The position numbers were made by a program, and so were the translations under genes. Below the pieces are notes generated by a model. That model was not told where the DNA came from. It searched no databases and saw only the letters and a list, made by a program, of their open reading frames with translations. A stretch of 59,908 nucleotides of DNA from Xanthomonas euvesicatoria pv. euvesicatoria (GTDB lineage Bacteria; Pseudomonadota; Gammaproteobacteria; Xanthomonadales; Xanthomonadaceae). The DNA lies in assembly GCF_020880415.1 (NCBI RefSeq), contig NZ_JAJIUJ010000012.1:1-59908 (forward strand), written 5' to 3'. Shown here piece by piece: positions 1 to 7,847 of the stretch. Positions within the stretch are counted from its first letter, which is position 1. Each line of letters opens with the position of its first letter.

Positions 1-70
1 ACCGCACGTGCCGCGCCATCCGCCATCTGCAAAGTCCACTTCCGGCCGATCTGCAGCTTGGCTGCAGGGC

Positions 71-172
71 CCTTGCCCGCCCACCATCGCGGGACACGCT
101 GCAAGTACGTCCTTGTAAGCTCTGGCGCGGCATCCATGCCGCTCAAGGTCCCGCGACGGTGGGCGGGCAAGG
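71..172. repeat. Long imperfect inverted repeat (25-bp arms)
   Basis: Positions 71-95 and 148-172 are reverse complements at 24 of 25 positions and are separated by about 52 bp. The transcript would fold into one long GC-rich hairpin. The spacer also contains a short palindromic piece (gcggcatccatgccgc, 128-143). The size and shape suggest a non-autonomous palindromic element of the kind scattered through Xanthomonas genomes. It lies beyond the 3' end of the TerC gene, so it could also stop transcription. No transposase and no target duplication were recognised. Confidence 0.75.
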
Positions 173-223
173 ACCTGGCGAGATGGTCGGTGCGCATGGT
201 TGCCAGCAGTGCAGGCTGCGCCA

Positions 224-261
224 CGATTCCCGATTCCCGATTCCCGATTCCCGATTCCCGA
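224..261. repeat. Heptamer tandem repeat (CGATTCC, about 5.4 copies)
   Basis: CGATTCC is repeated head to tail about five and a half times just downstream of the TerC stop codon. The same unit on the other strand (GGGATTC/GGGAATC) recurs at about 4609-4682. Such arrays are common in Xanthomonas intergenic DNA and vary in copy number between strains. No function is evident. Confidence 0.85.
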
Positions 262-279
262 ACCACCAATCCCGGCCCC

Positions 280-1236
280 TCAGTGCCCGGCCGGCCTGGG
301 CGGGCGCAGCAGGCTCAGCACGATGGTCGCCACCAGGATCGCAACCACCACGCCCAGCGACACCAGCACCGGGATCTTGTACAGATCGATGATCATCATC
401 TTGATGCCGATGAACACCAGGATCACCGCCAGGCCGTAGGGCAGCAGGTGGAAGCGGTCGGCCATGCCGGCCAGCAGGAAGAACATCGCGCGCAGGCCCA
501 GCACCGCGAACACGTTGGAGGTGAGCACGATGAACGGGTCGGTGGTGATCGCGAAGATCGCCGGGATGCTGTCCACCGCGAAGATCACATCGATCACCGC
601 GATCAAAATCAGTACCACGAACAGCGGCGTAAACCAGCGCTTGCCGTCCTTGATCACGCTGAGCAGGTTGCCGTGGTACTGCGGGCTCAGGCGCAGGTGC
701 CCGCGCATCCAGCGCAGCACCGGGTTGGCTTCCAGATCCGGCTCCTTGCCGGCGGAGAACCACATCTTGATGCCGGTCAGCAGCAGGAACGCACCGAACA
801 CGTAGAGCAGCCAATGGAACTTGGCCAGCAGCATCGAGCCGGCAAAGATCATGATCGCGCGCAGCACGATCGCGCCCAGCACGCCGATGATCAGCACGCG
901 CTGGCGCTGTTCTTCGGGCACGCCGAAGTAGGTCATCACCATCAGGAAGACGAAGATGTTGTCGACCGCCAGGGATTTTTCCACCAGGTAGCCGGTGAGG
1001 AACTGCAGCCCGATCTGGTCGGCCTGGGCGTCGCCGACGCTGCCTTGCAGGTACCACCACAGCCCGGCATTGAAGGCCAGCGCCAGCAGCACCCAACCGA
1101 TGCTCCACCAGGTGGCCTCCTTGAAAGTGACCTTGTGGGCGCCGCCGTGGCGCATCAGCACCAGATCGATCAGCAGCGCGGCGATCACCACCACCGCGAA
1201 GCCACCCCATAACCACACGTTGCCAATGGTTTGCAT
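280..1236 (-). CDS. alx: TerC family integral membrane protein, probable Mn2+ exporter (Alx/MneA type)
   Basis: The product is a 318-residue polytopic inner-membrane protein with about nine hydrophobic segments. It has the two acidic membrane motifs of the TerC family, DNIFVF (residues 92-97) and VDSIPAIFAIT (221-231), and the length matches Alx-type members. Characterised relatives export manganese or respond to alkaline pH, and I infer that role here. The ATG at 1236 was chosen because the family-typical first helix starts there and because the leader upstream is a yybP-ykoY riboswitch. The gene stands alone and is divergent from the rRNA methyltransferase gene. Family assignment is firm; the substrate is inferred from family and riboswitch. 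Confidence 0.9.
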   Translation of the reverse strand: MQTIGNVWLWGGFAVVVIAALLIDLVLMRHGGAHKVTFKEATWWSIGWVLLALAFNAGLWWYLQGSVGDAQADQIGLQFLTGYLVEKSLAVDNIFVFLMVMTYFGVPEEQRQRVLIIGVLGAIVLRAIMIFAGSMLLAKFHWLLYVFGAFLLLTGIKMWFSAGKEPDLEANPVLRWMRGHLRLSPQYHGNLLSVIKDGKRWFTPLFVVLILIAVIDVIFAVDSIPAIFAITTDPFIVLTSNVFAVLGLRAMFFLLAGMADRFHLLPYGLAVILVFIGIKMMIIDLYKIPVLVSLGVVVAILVATIVLSLLRPPRPAGH

Positions 1237-1320
1237 AAGAATCCCGAAAAAAGTGAAAGCGGCCTGGACAGCCGGCGGGCTGAGGCCTTGTGACACGGAA
1301 ATCGTGGATTCCGGGTGACG

Positions 1321-1445
1321 GACCTTCGCCTGCGCGGCGAAGGTCTCGCTCGCAACCGGCCGGGCCGGTTGCCGTTGCACCGGAGCGCTGCACATGGCGG
1401 GCTCGTAATGACGGCGACAACGCTGGGAGCTACTCCCCTTCTGCG
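1321..1445 (-). promoter_or_regulatory. yybP-ykoY (manganese) riboswitch in the TerC leader
   Basis: Read on the minus strand, the leader holds the two signature blocks of the yybP-ykoY class. GGGGAGTAGC lies at 1438-1429, and GCGAGACCTTCGC at 1349-1337 is followed at once by a 10-bp stem (gaccttcgcc and ggcgaaggtc, 1321-1345). GTCATTACG lies between them at about 1413-1405, as in other members. The class binds Mn2+ and turns on TerC or MntP exporters. The ATG follows about 85 nt after the last stem, so control could act on termination or on ribosome access. The 5' end is approximate. The element must be transcribed from a promoter near the start of the divergent methyltransferase gene. Confidence 0.85.
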
Positions 1446-1500
1446 CCCGATTCTGCGTGCACGGCGCAGGCACGTCAATCCAGCCGGATACAATGGACCG

Positions 1501-2667
1501 ATGAATATTCCAGTCCCCGTCGTCCGTCTCAAGAATGCCTGGCGCTCCAGCCACCCGTGGATCTTCCAGAAGCTGGTGGAAAAGCCCGCCGCCAAGCCCA
1601 AGCCCGGCACCATCGTCGATGTGGTCGGCGTGGATGGGGAATGGATTGGCCGCGGCTTCTACAACGGCCATTCGCGCATTGCCGTGCGCATCCTGGAAAC
1701 CGACCAGTCGGTGCCGGTGGATGCGGGCTGGTTCTCGCGCAAGATCGCCGCGGCAGTGAGCCTGCGCCGCGACTGGCTCAAGCTCGATGGCGTGTCCGAC
1801 GCCTGGCGCGTGGCGCACAGCGAAGGCGATGGCCTGTCCGGCCTGGTGGTGGACCGCTACGGCGACCTGGTGGTGGTGGAGTTCTTCGCCGCCGGCATGT
1901 TCCGTCATCGCGAATGGATCTACGAGGCGCTGCGCGAACAGTTCCCCGGCTGCCGCTTCCACAGCTTTGCCGACGAACATGTGCAAAAGCAGGAAAGCTT
2001 CGATTTCCACAGCAACACCACCACCGAAGCGGCGGTGATCACCGAGCACGGCATCAAGTTCCGCGCCGACCCGGCCGGTGCGCACAAGACCGGTTTTTTC
2101 GCCGACCAGCGCGACAACCGCCAGTGGCTGAGCGAGCAGGTCGAAGGCAAGAGCGTGCTGGACCTGTGCTGCAACACCGGCGGCTTTGCGGTGTATGCCG
2201 CCGCGCGCGGTGCGGCCGAAGTGCTGGGCGTGGACATCGACGAAGACGTGATTGCCATTGCCAAGGGCAACGCCAAGCTCAATAACGTGCGGCCCAAGTT
2301 CGTGCAGGCCGACATCTTTCCGTGGCTGCGCGATGCGGCCAACCGCGGCGAGCAGTTCGATGTGGTGATCCTGGACCCGGCCAAGATGACCCGCGACCGC
2401 GATCAGGTGATTCCGGCGCTGAAGAAGTACCTGGACATGAACAAGCTGGCCTTGGGCGTGGTCAAGCCGGGCGGCCTGTTTGCCACCTTCTCGTGCACCG
2501 GCCTGGTGGCCGAGCAGGAGTTCCTGGACATGCTGCGGCGCGCGTCGTATTTCTCCGGGCGCACCATCCAGATCCTGAAGGTGGCCGGTGCCGGTCCCGA
2601 TCATCCGTTCATGGCGCACGTGCAGGAATCGCGCTATCTGAAAGCGGTGTTCTGCCGGGTGATGTAG
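1501..2667 (+). CDS. rlmI: Class I SAM-dependent 23S rRNA (cytosine-C5) methyltransferase, RlmI-like
   Basis: The 388-residue product has an N-terminal PUA RNA-binding domain (about residues 1-75), a linker domain, and a Rossmann methyltransferase domain. The SAM-binding motif LDLCCNTGGF lies near residue 219 and the motif VVILDPAKMTR near 287. The C-terminal CTGLVAEQEF block carries the conserved Cys. This is the architecture of RlmI, which makes m5C1962 in 23S rRNA. An in-frame upstream start at 1315 exists, but it would run through the opposing riboswitch and lacks family similarity, so the ATG at 1501 is preferred. Family is firm; the exact modified base is inferred. Confidence 0.9.
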   Translation: MNIPVPVVRLKNAWRSSHPWIFQKLVEKPAAKPKPGTIVDVVGVDGEWIGRGFYNGHSRIAVRILETDQSVPVDAGWFSRKIAAAVSLRRDWLKLDGVSDAWRVAHSEGDGLSGLVVDRYGDLVVVEFFAAGMFRHREWIYEALREQFPGCRFHSFADEHVQKQESFDFHSNTTTEAAVITEHGIKFRADPAGAHKTGFFADQRDNRQWLSEQVEGKSVLDLCCNTGGFAVYAAARGAAEVLGVDIDEDVIAIAKGNAKLNNVRPKFVQADIFPWLRDAANRGEQFDVVILDPAKMTRDRDQVIPALKKYLDMNKLALGVVKPGGLFATFSCTGLVAEQEFLDMLRRASYFSGRTIQILKVAGAGPDHPFMAHVQESRYLKAVFCRVM

Positions 2668-2679
2668 CAGCGCGTTGCG

Positions 2680-2721
2680 GCGAAAGACGCCCGCTGCCGT
2701 GTGGCAGGCAGCGTCTTTCGC
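2680..2721. repeat. Strong hairpin downstream of rlmI
   Basis: GCGAAAGACGC (2680-2690) and GCGTCTTTCGC (2711-2721) form a perfect 11-bp stem. It is extended inward by a partly paired gccgctgcc/ggcaggcagc region. It starts 13 bp after the rlmI stop. It has no U-tract, so it may be a REP-like element or a 3'-end stabiliser rather than an intrinsic terminator. Confidence 0.55.
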
Positions 2722-2785
2722 GGCGCGATGCCATCGCCGGCCAGCAGTAGGTCAACGCAGACATGCAACCAGGAGCCGGCAGCCG

Positions 2786-3106
2786 ATGACCTCCAGCGAC
2801 GAAGACGAACGCAAGGCCCTGCGCCGCTTGCTGCGGCAGATCGAGCGGCCCAATGCCAGCCTGCTGGCCAGCAACTGGCCGGTGTTCGGCGTCTGGCTGC
2901 TGTTTTCCGGGGCTTTCATGTATCTGTTCCAGACTGGCGACGGTTCGCCGCTGCACCCGTTGCTGCTGGCGCTGGGCTCGACCTGTCTGGGCGTGTTCGG
3001 TGCGTGGATCGTGTTCCGTTCGGTGTGGGCGCGGCAGTGGCCGCATGTGCGCGAACACATCGATGTGGACAGCGTGCGCGCGCGTCTGGCAGAACTGGAC
3101 GACTGA
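2786..3106 (+). CDS. Small two-helix membrane protein of unknown function
   Basis: The 106-residue product has a charged N-terminus (DEDERKALRRLLRQ), two hydrophobic helices at about residues 31-47 and 57-77 (NWPVFGVWLLFSG and LLLALGSTCLGVFGAWIVF), and a soluble charged tail. AGGAG at 2771-2775 lies 10 bp before the ATG and decides the start over an in-frame upstream candidate at 2675. I recognise no named family. It follows rlmI by about 120 bp with a hairpin between, so co-transcription is uncertain. Confidence 0.7.
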   Translation: MTSSDEDERKALRRLLRQIERPNASLLASNWPVFGVWLLFSGAFMYLFQTGDGSPLHPLLLALGSTCLGVFGAWIVFRSVWARQWPHVREHIDVDSVRARLAELDD

Positions 3107-3386
3107 GCGATACAGCGCGCGAGGCGGTTTGCTCGCGCTGCCAGGCAGATCAAACCGATCTGCAACGACGAGCGGCCGCCCGCGCCGTGGTTGCCGGCAT
3201 GGCGGCGTCGCTCGACAGCATCGCGCGTGCGCACGCCATCGGCATCGCCGCAGAACTGCGCTTGCAGCGCGCGTATCGCACGCCACGCCGTGCGGATCGA
3301 CCGCAGCGCTGCAGCGTCCCACGTGTGGCCGCAGTGCGTGTAGCCAGCCGCTATGATCGGCTCACCCCCACTGCCTGTGAGATCGC

Positions 3387-4640
3387 ATGCACCTGCGTTC
3401 GCTTTGCCTGTCTGCCACGTTGTTGCTGGCCGCTGCGCTGCCCGCACATGCGCTGGAGTTTTCCAAGGCCGAACTGGCGCGCGCGACTGCCCTGCAGAAA
3501 CGCCTGGTCACGCTGGATTCGCATCTGGATACGCCGGCCAATCTGGAACGCGCCGACTTCGACGTCTTGCAGGCGCATGCCGGCAACCGCCTGTCCCAGG
3601 TGGATTACCCGCGCATGGTCGAAGGCGCGCTGGATGGTGGGTTCTGGGCGGTCTACACCGGGCAGGGCGATCGCAGTGCGGCCGCGCACCTGGACGATCG
3701 CGATGCCGGTCTGCAGCGCCTGCTGAAGATCCACACATTGGTGGCCGCGCAACCGCAGCGTTTTGCACTGGCCACCACGCCGGCCGACGCCGCGCGCATC
3801 AAGGCCGCCGGCAAGCGCGTGGTGTACATCAGCATGGAAAACGCCAGCCCGCTGGTAGCCGACCCCACCTTGCTGCGCTTCTATTACGCGCAGGGGCTGC
3901 GCTTGATGAGCACCGTGCACTTTCTCAACAACGAGTTCGCCGACTCGGCCACCGACCCCAAGGGCGCGGAGTGGAACGGCCTGAGCCCGGCCGGCAAACA
4001 GCTGGTGCAACAGGCGCAGGCGTTGGGCATCGTGATCGATCAATCGCATGCCTCCGATGCGGTGTTCGACCAGTTGATCGCGCTGTCGCCGGTGCCGATC
4101 GTGCTCTCGCACAGCGGTGCGCGCGCGGTCTACAACCACCCGCGCAATATCGACGATGCGCGCCTGAAGGTGCTGGCCGCGCATGGCGGGGTGATCCAGG
4201 TCAATTCCTACGGCGGCTACCTGGTGGACAGCGGCGCCAGCCCCGAGCGCAAGGCCGCCGAGAAGGCGCTCACCGACCAATACGGCGGCTGGGAGCACGT
4301 CAAGATCGCCGACGGTACCAAGCTCAGCGCCGCGCTGAAGGAGCTGGATGCGCGCTACCCGATCAAGCGCGCCACCGAAGAAGACTTCTTCGCGCATCTT
4401 GAGCACTTATTGGCAGTGGTCGGGCCCGAGCACGTGGGCATCGGCATGGATTGGGACGGCGGTGGCGGGGTGGTGGGCCTGGAAGATGTCTCCGACCTGC
4501 CGCGCATCACCGCGTGGCTGTTGCGCAAGGGCTACACCGAGCAGCAGATCGCCGGCATCTGGGGCGGCAACCTGTTGCGGGTGATGGGCCAGGCGCAGGC
4601 GTATGCGGCCGGGAAACGGGAATCGGGAGTGGGGAGGTAG
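3387..4640 (+). CDS. Exported membrane-dipeptidase-like metallopeptidase (family M19)
   Basis: The product is 417 residues with a clear signal peptide (cut after about residue 22, LPAHA-LEF). It shows the M19 renal-dipeptidase zinc ligands and motifs: TLDSHLDT (H-x-D) near residue 45, MENASPL, DQSHASD, LSHSGARA, and GIGMDWDGG near the C-terminal third. The enzyme should hydrolyse dipeptides in the periplasm, probably for peptide scavenging. A possible -10 box TATGAT lies at 3352-3357. The last residues (GKRESGVGR) are encoded by a degenerate copy of the genomic GGGAATC heptamer repeat, so the C-terminus has probably been extended by repeat DNA. Family is firm; the substrate is unknown. Confidence 0.9.
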   Translation: MHLRSLCLSATLLLAAALPAHALEFSKAELARATALQKRLVTLDSHLDTPANLERADFDVLQAHAGNRLSQVDYPRMVEGALDGGFWAVYTGQGDRSAAAHLDDRDAGLQRLLKIHTLVAAQPQRFALATTPADAARIKAAGKRVVYISMENASPLVADPTLLRFYYAQGLRLMSTVHFLNNEFADSATDPKGAEWNGLSPAGKQLVQQAQALGIVIDQSHASDAVFDQLIALSPVPIVLSHSGARAVYNHPRNIDDARLKVLAAHGGVIQVNSYGGYLVDSGASPERKAAEKALTDQYGGWEHVKIADGTKLSAALKELDARYPIKRATEEDFFAHLEHLLAVVGPEHVGIGMDWDGGGGVVGLEDVSDLPRITAWLLRKGYTEQQIAGIWGGNLLRVMGQAQAYAAGKRESGVGR

Positions 4641-4682
4641 TGCTGGGGGACCAGGGATTCGGGATTCGGGAATCGGGATTCG
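4609..4682. repeat. GGGAATC/GGGATTC heptamer repeat running from dipeptidase 3' end into the intergenic gap
   Basis: Degenerate copies (cgggaaacgggaatcggga) begin inside the dipeptidase gene at about 4609. They resume as cleaner copies at 4654-4682 after the stop codon. This is the same unit as at 224-261. The rest of the 469-bp gap up to 5109 holds no supported gene. It has a short inverted repeat gcacg..cgtgc (4959-4978) and a TAGAAT -10-like sequence at about 5030, which could serve the MFS gene. Confidence 0.8.
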
Positions 4683-5109
4683 CAAAGCCGAGGCGGTGTG
4701 TCGTGTGGGGCTGGGTGCTGGCCGCCGGCTTGGTTGTGGGTGCAGGGCTGGGGTAGAGGCAGCGTTGCTGCCGCGGGCTCCTTCGCCGGATGGGCTGGTT
4801 GGGGCGCGCGCGGAGTGCGCCGCTAGGTGTCAGCCAAGCGGTGGGTCACGGGGCGCCGTCGCTGCATCGGGGCGGCCAGCCCTGCACCAACAGCATGGTG
4901 GCTGTTGCGTTCCGAACCCGGCACACGCCGGGAGCGGTTGCAGTTGATTTGGGCATTTGCACGAAAATTTGCGCGTGCCAGCCCGCAGACAGGCAACACC
5001 CTGACGATGATTCCGGGAAAACGCTCAATCTAGAATGCGTCGACCACCTGCCTGGTGTCGGTGCTGCCGCACTGCGCACCGGCTGGCCTTCCGACTGCTG
5101 GAGCGTGCG

Positions 5110-6420
5110 ATGACCCAAGCCACCCGGCCCCTGCCGCCCTCCGATGACATGGGTCCGACCTACCGCAAGATCCTGTGGCGGCTGATCCCGTTCCTGTTCG
5201 TCTGCTACCTGTTCAATTACCTGGACCGGGTCAACGTGGGCTTTGCCAAGCTGCAGATGCTGGGCGACCTGGGCATGAGCGAGACCGTGTACGGGCTGGG
5301 CGCGGGCATTTTCTTCATCGGTTACCTGGCCTGCGGGGTGCCGAGCAATCTGATCCTGCAGCGCATCGGTGCCCGGCGCTGGGTGGCGATCATGATGGTC
5401 AGCTGGGGCCTGCTCTCCACCTGCCTGCTGTTCGTGCGCACCCCGGCCGGGTTCTACACCCTGCGCCTGCTCACCGGTGCGGCCGAGGCGGGCTTCTTTC
5501 CCGGCATCGTGCTGTACCTGACCCGCTGGTTCCCGCGTGCCCGGCATGGCCGGGTCATGACCGTGTTCATGTCGGCGATCCCGATCTCCGGGGTGCTGGG
5601 CGGGCCGTTGTCCGGCTGGATCCTGGATCACTTCTCGGCCGGGCAGGGCGGCCTGGCCGGCTGGCAATGGATGTTCCTGCTGCAGGGCCTGCCGACCGTG
5701 TTGCTGGGCATCGGGGTGTGGTTCCTGCTCAGCGACGGCGTGCAACAGGCCAGCTGGCTCAACCCGCAGGAAAAACAGGCCTTGGCACGCGTGCTGGCCG
5801 AGGACGAAGCAGGCAAGCCAGCCGGCGCGTCCACCTCGCTGGGCGCGGTGCTGCGCAATCCGGCGGTGTGGCTGCTGGGCACGGTGTACTTCTGCATCCA
5901 GAGCGGGGTGTATGCGATCAACTTCTGGCTGCCGTCGATCATCCAGGGCAGCGGTGTCACCGACCCGATCCGCATCGGTCTGATGAGCGCGATCCCGTAC
6001 CTGGCCGCGGCGGTGTTCATGGTGCTGATGGGCCGTTCGGCCGACCGTCGCGGCGAGCGTCGCTGGCACTTGGTGATTCCGTTGCTGATGGGCGCGGCCG
6101 GCCTGTGCATCGCCGCCAGCGTCACCGACAACCTGGGCCTGGCGGTGTTCGGCATGACCCTGGCCACGATGGGGGCGGTCAGCGGCTTGCCGCTGTTTTG
6201 GCCGCTGACCAACGGCTTTCTCACCGCCGCCGCCGCCGCCGGTGGGCTGGCGCTGATCAATTCCACCGGCCAGGTGGCCGGTTTCCTCAGCCCGTATCTG
6301 GTGGGCTGGATCAAGGACACCACCCACAGCACCGAAGTGGCGCTGTACGTGCTGGCCGGCGCCATGGCGCTGGGCGCCGCGCTGGTGCTGCGGGTGCCGG
6401 CGCGGGCGGTGAACCGGTGA
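5110..6420 (+). CDS. MFS transporter, anion:cation symporter type (tartrate/glycerate/sugar-acid uptake)
   Basis: The 436-residue inner-membrane protein has about twelve transmembrane helices. The first one carries the hallmark of the anion:cation symporter branch (CYLFNYLDRVNVGFAK), followed by the loop-2 motif LQRIGARRW. The branch includes tartrate, glucarate, galactonate and phthalate transporters. It is followed after 25 bp by glycerate kinase and then by a CdaR-type regulator, so I infer uptake of D-glycerate or a diacid that yields it. ATG 5110 places the start just before a cytosolic tail of about 25 residues. Family is firm; the substrate is inferred from neighbours. Confidence 0.85.
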   Translation: MTQATRPLPPSDDMGPTYRKILWRLIPFLFVCYLFNYLDRVNVGFAKLQMLGDLGMSETVYGLGAGIFFIGYLACGVPSNLILQRIGARRWVAIMMVSWGLLSTCLLFVRTPAGFYTLRLLTGAAEAGFFPGIVLYLTRWFPRARHGRVMTVFMSAIPISGVLGGPLSGWILDHFSAGQGGLAGWQWMFLLQGLPTVLLGIGVWFLLSDGVQQASWLNPQEKQALARVLAEDEAGKPAGASTSLGAVLRNPAVWLLGTVYFCIQSGVYAINFWLPSIIQGSGVTDPIRIGLMSAIPYLAAAVFMVLMGRSADRRGERRWHLVIPLLMGAAGLCIAASVTDNLGLAVFGMTLATMGAVSGLPLFWPLTNGFLTAAAAAGGLALINSTGQVAGFLSPYLVGWIKDTTHSTEVALYVLAGAMALGAALVLRVPARAVNR

Positions 6421-6445
6421 TGCGTCCGTCCCAGCGAGTGTCCGC

Positions 6446-7615
6446 ATGAAGATCGTCATTGCCCCCGATTCGTACAAGGAAAGCCTGCCCGCGCTGGAGG
6501 TGGCCACGCAGATCGAGGCGGGCTTTCGCGAGGTCTTCCCCGACTGGCAGTACCACAAGGTGCCGGTTGCCGATGGCGGCGAAGGCACGGTCGATGCGCT
6601 GGTGGCCGCCACCGGCGGGCGGGTGATCGCCTGCACCGTCAGCGGCCCGCTCGGCACCCCGGTGCAGGCGTTCTTCGGCCTGACCGGCGACGGCCGCACC
6701 GCGGTGATCGAAATGGCCGCCGCCAGCGGCCTGGCCCTGCTGCCGCCGGCCGCGCGCGCGCCGCTGCGCACCAGCACCGCAGGCGTGGGTGAGCTGATCC
6801 TGGCCGCCCTGGACGCCGGCGCACGGCGTTTCATCATCGGCATCGGCGGCAGCGCCACCAACGACGGCGGCAGCGGCCTGGCGCAGGCCTTGGGCGTGCG
6901 GTTGCTGGATGGCCAGGGCGAGGCGATCGGTCCAGGCGGCGGCGCGCTGGCCACGCTGGCGCGCATCGACACCGAAGGCATGGATGTGCGGCTGCAGGAT
7001 TGCCAGTTCGAAGTGGCCTGCGACGTGGACAACCCGCTGATCGGGCCGACCGGCGCCTCGGCGGTGTTCGGCCCGCAGAAGGGCGCCACCCCCGGCATGG
7101 TGCGCCAGCTCGATCGCAACCTGCAGCACTACGCCGACCTGTTGCAGCGCGACCTGGGTGTGCGGTTGCACGCGCTGCCCGGCGGCGGCGCGGCCGGCGG
7201 CCTGGGCGCGGCCCTGGTGGCGTATCTGGGCGCGCAGCTGCGGCCCGGGGTGGAGATCGTCGCCCAGGCGCTCGGGCTGGACGCGCTGGTCGCCCAGGCC
7301 GATCTGGTCATCACCGGCGAAGGCCGCCTGGACAGCCAGAGCCTGCACGGCAAGACCCCGGTGGGCGTGGCGCGGGTGGCGCAACGACACAGCAAGCCGG
7401 TGATCGCCATCGCCGGTTGCCTGGGCAACGGCGCCGCGCTGCTGCATGGGCACGGCATCGACGCGATGTTTGCGGTGGTGCATCGCGCCTGCACGGTGGA
7501 GCAGGCGCTGGCCGAAGCCGCCAGCAACGTGCGCATCGCCGCCCGCAATGTGGCCGCGGCGCTGCAGCTGGGCGGGGCATTGGCACAGGTCGGGTCGGGG
7601 CGCGAGCGGGGCTGA
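6446..7615 (+). CDS. glxK: Glycerate kinase, type 1 (GarK/GlxK family)
   Basis: The 389-residue product phosphorylates D-glycerate with ATP; GarK/GlxK members make 2-phosphoglycerate and feed glycolysis. The N-terminus IVIAPDSYKESLPALEVA, the GIGGSATNDGGSG loop near residue 133, and ITGEGRLDSQSLHGKTP near residue 288 are characteristic of this family. It begins 25 bp after the MFS gene and is very likely co-transcribed with it. E. coli controls its garPLRK genes through CdaR, and a CdaR homologue follows here. No aldolase or tartronate semialdehyde reductase is next to it, so glycerate itself may be the transported substrate. Confidence 0.93.
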   Translation: MKIVIAPDSYKESLPALEVATQIEAGFREVFPDWQYHKVPVADGGEGTVDALVAATGGRVIACTVSGPLGTPVQAFFGLTGDGRTAVIEMAAASGLALLPPAARAPLRTSTAGVGELILAALDAGARRFIIGIGGSATNDGGSGLAQALGVRLLDGQGEAIGPGGGALATLARIDTEGMDVRLQDCQFEVACDVDNPLIGPTGASAVFGPQKGATPGMVRQLDRNLQHYADLLQRDLGVRLHALPGGGAAGGLGAALVAYLGAQLRPGVEIVAQALGLDALVAQADLVITGEGRLDSQSLHGKTPVGVARVAQRHSKPVIAIAGCLGNGAALLHGHGIDAMFAVVHRACTVEQALAEAASNVRIAARNVAAALQLGGALAQVGSGRERG

Positions 7616-7847
7616 CGGCAGTGCCCGGGTGGCTCGGAGGGGTGGGGCACCTGCGCTTGCGTTCGGGGCGGCCTCCTGGACAGGGTGCGCGCCCACTGCA
7701 TGTACGGCCGATCCGCAAAGGTAATCAGCGTTCTTCGCACCGATCCCGGGCATCGGCCGCAACTCCTCCCGTCATACACCTGCCAAACATCCGCGAAGCG
7801 AACATGCCACCGTGACCGCCCCTGATCGCGGCAACAGACCCCCGCCC

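Noticed and set aside
280..2619. A 779-codon extended frame for the TerC protein
   Set aside because: The extension runs antisense through rlmI and the riboswitch; the family-typical protein starts at 1236.
4846..7119. A 757-codon frame antisense to the MFS and glycerate kinase genes
   Set aside because: It spans two well-supported genes and an intergenic region and resembles no protein.
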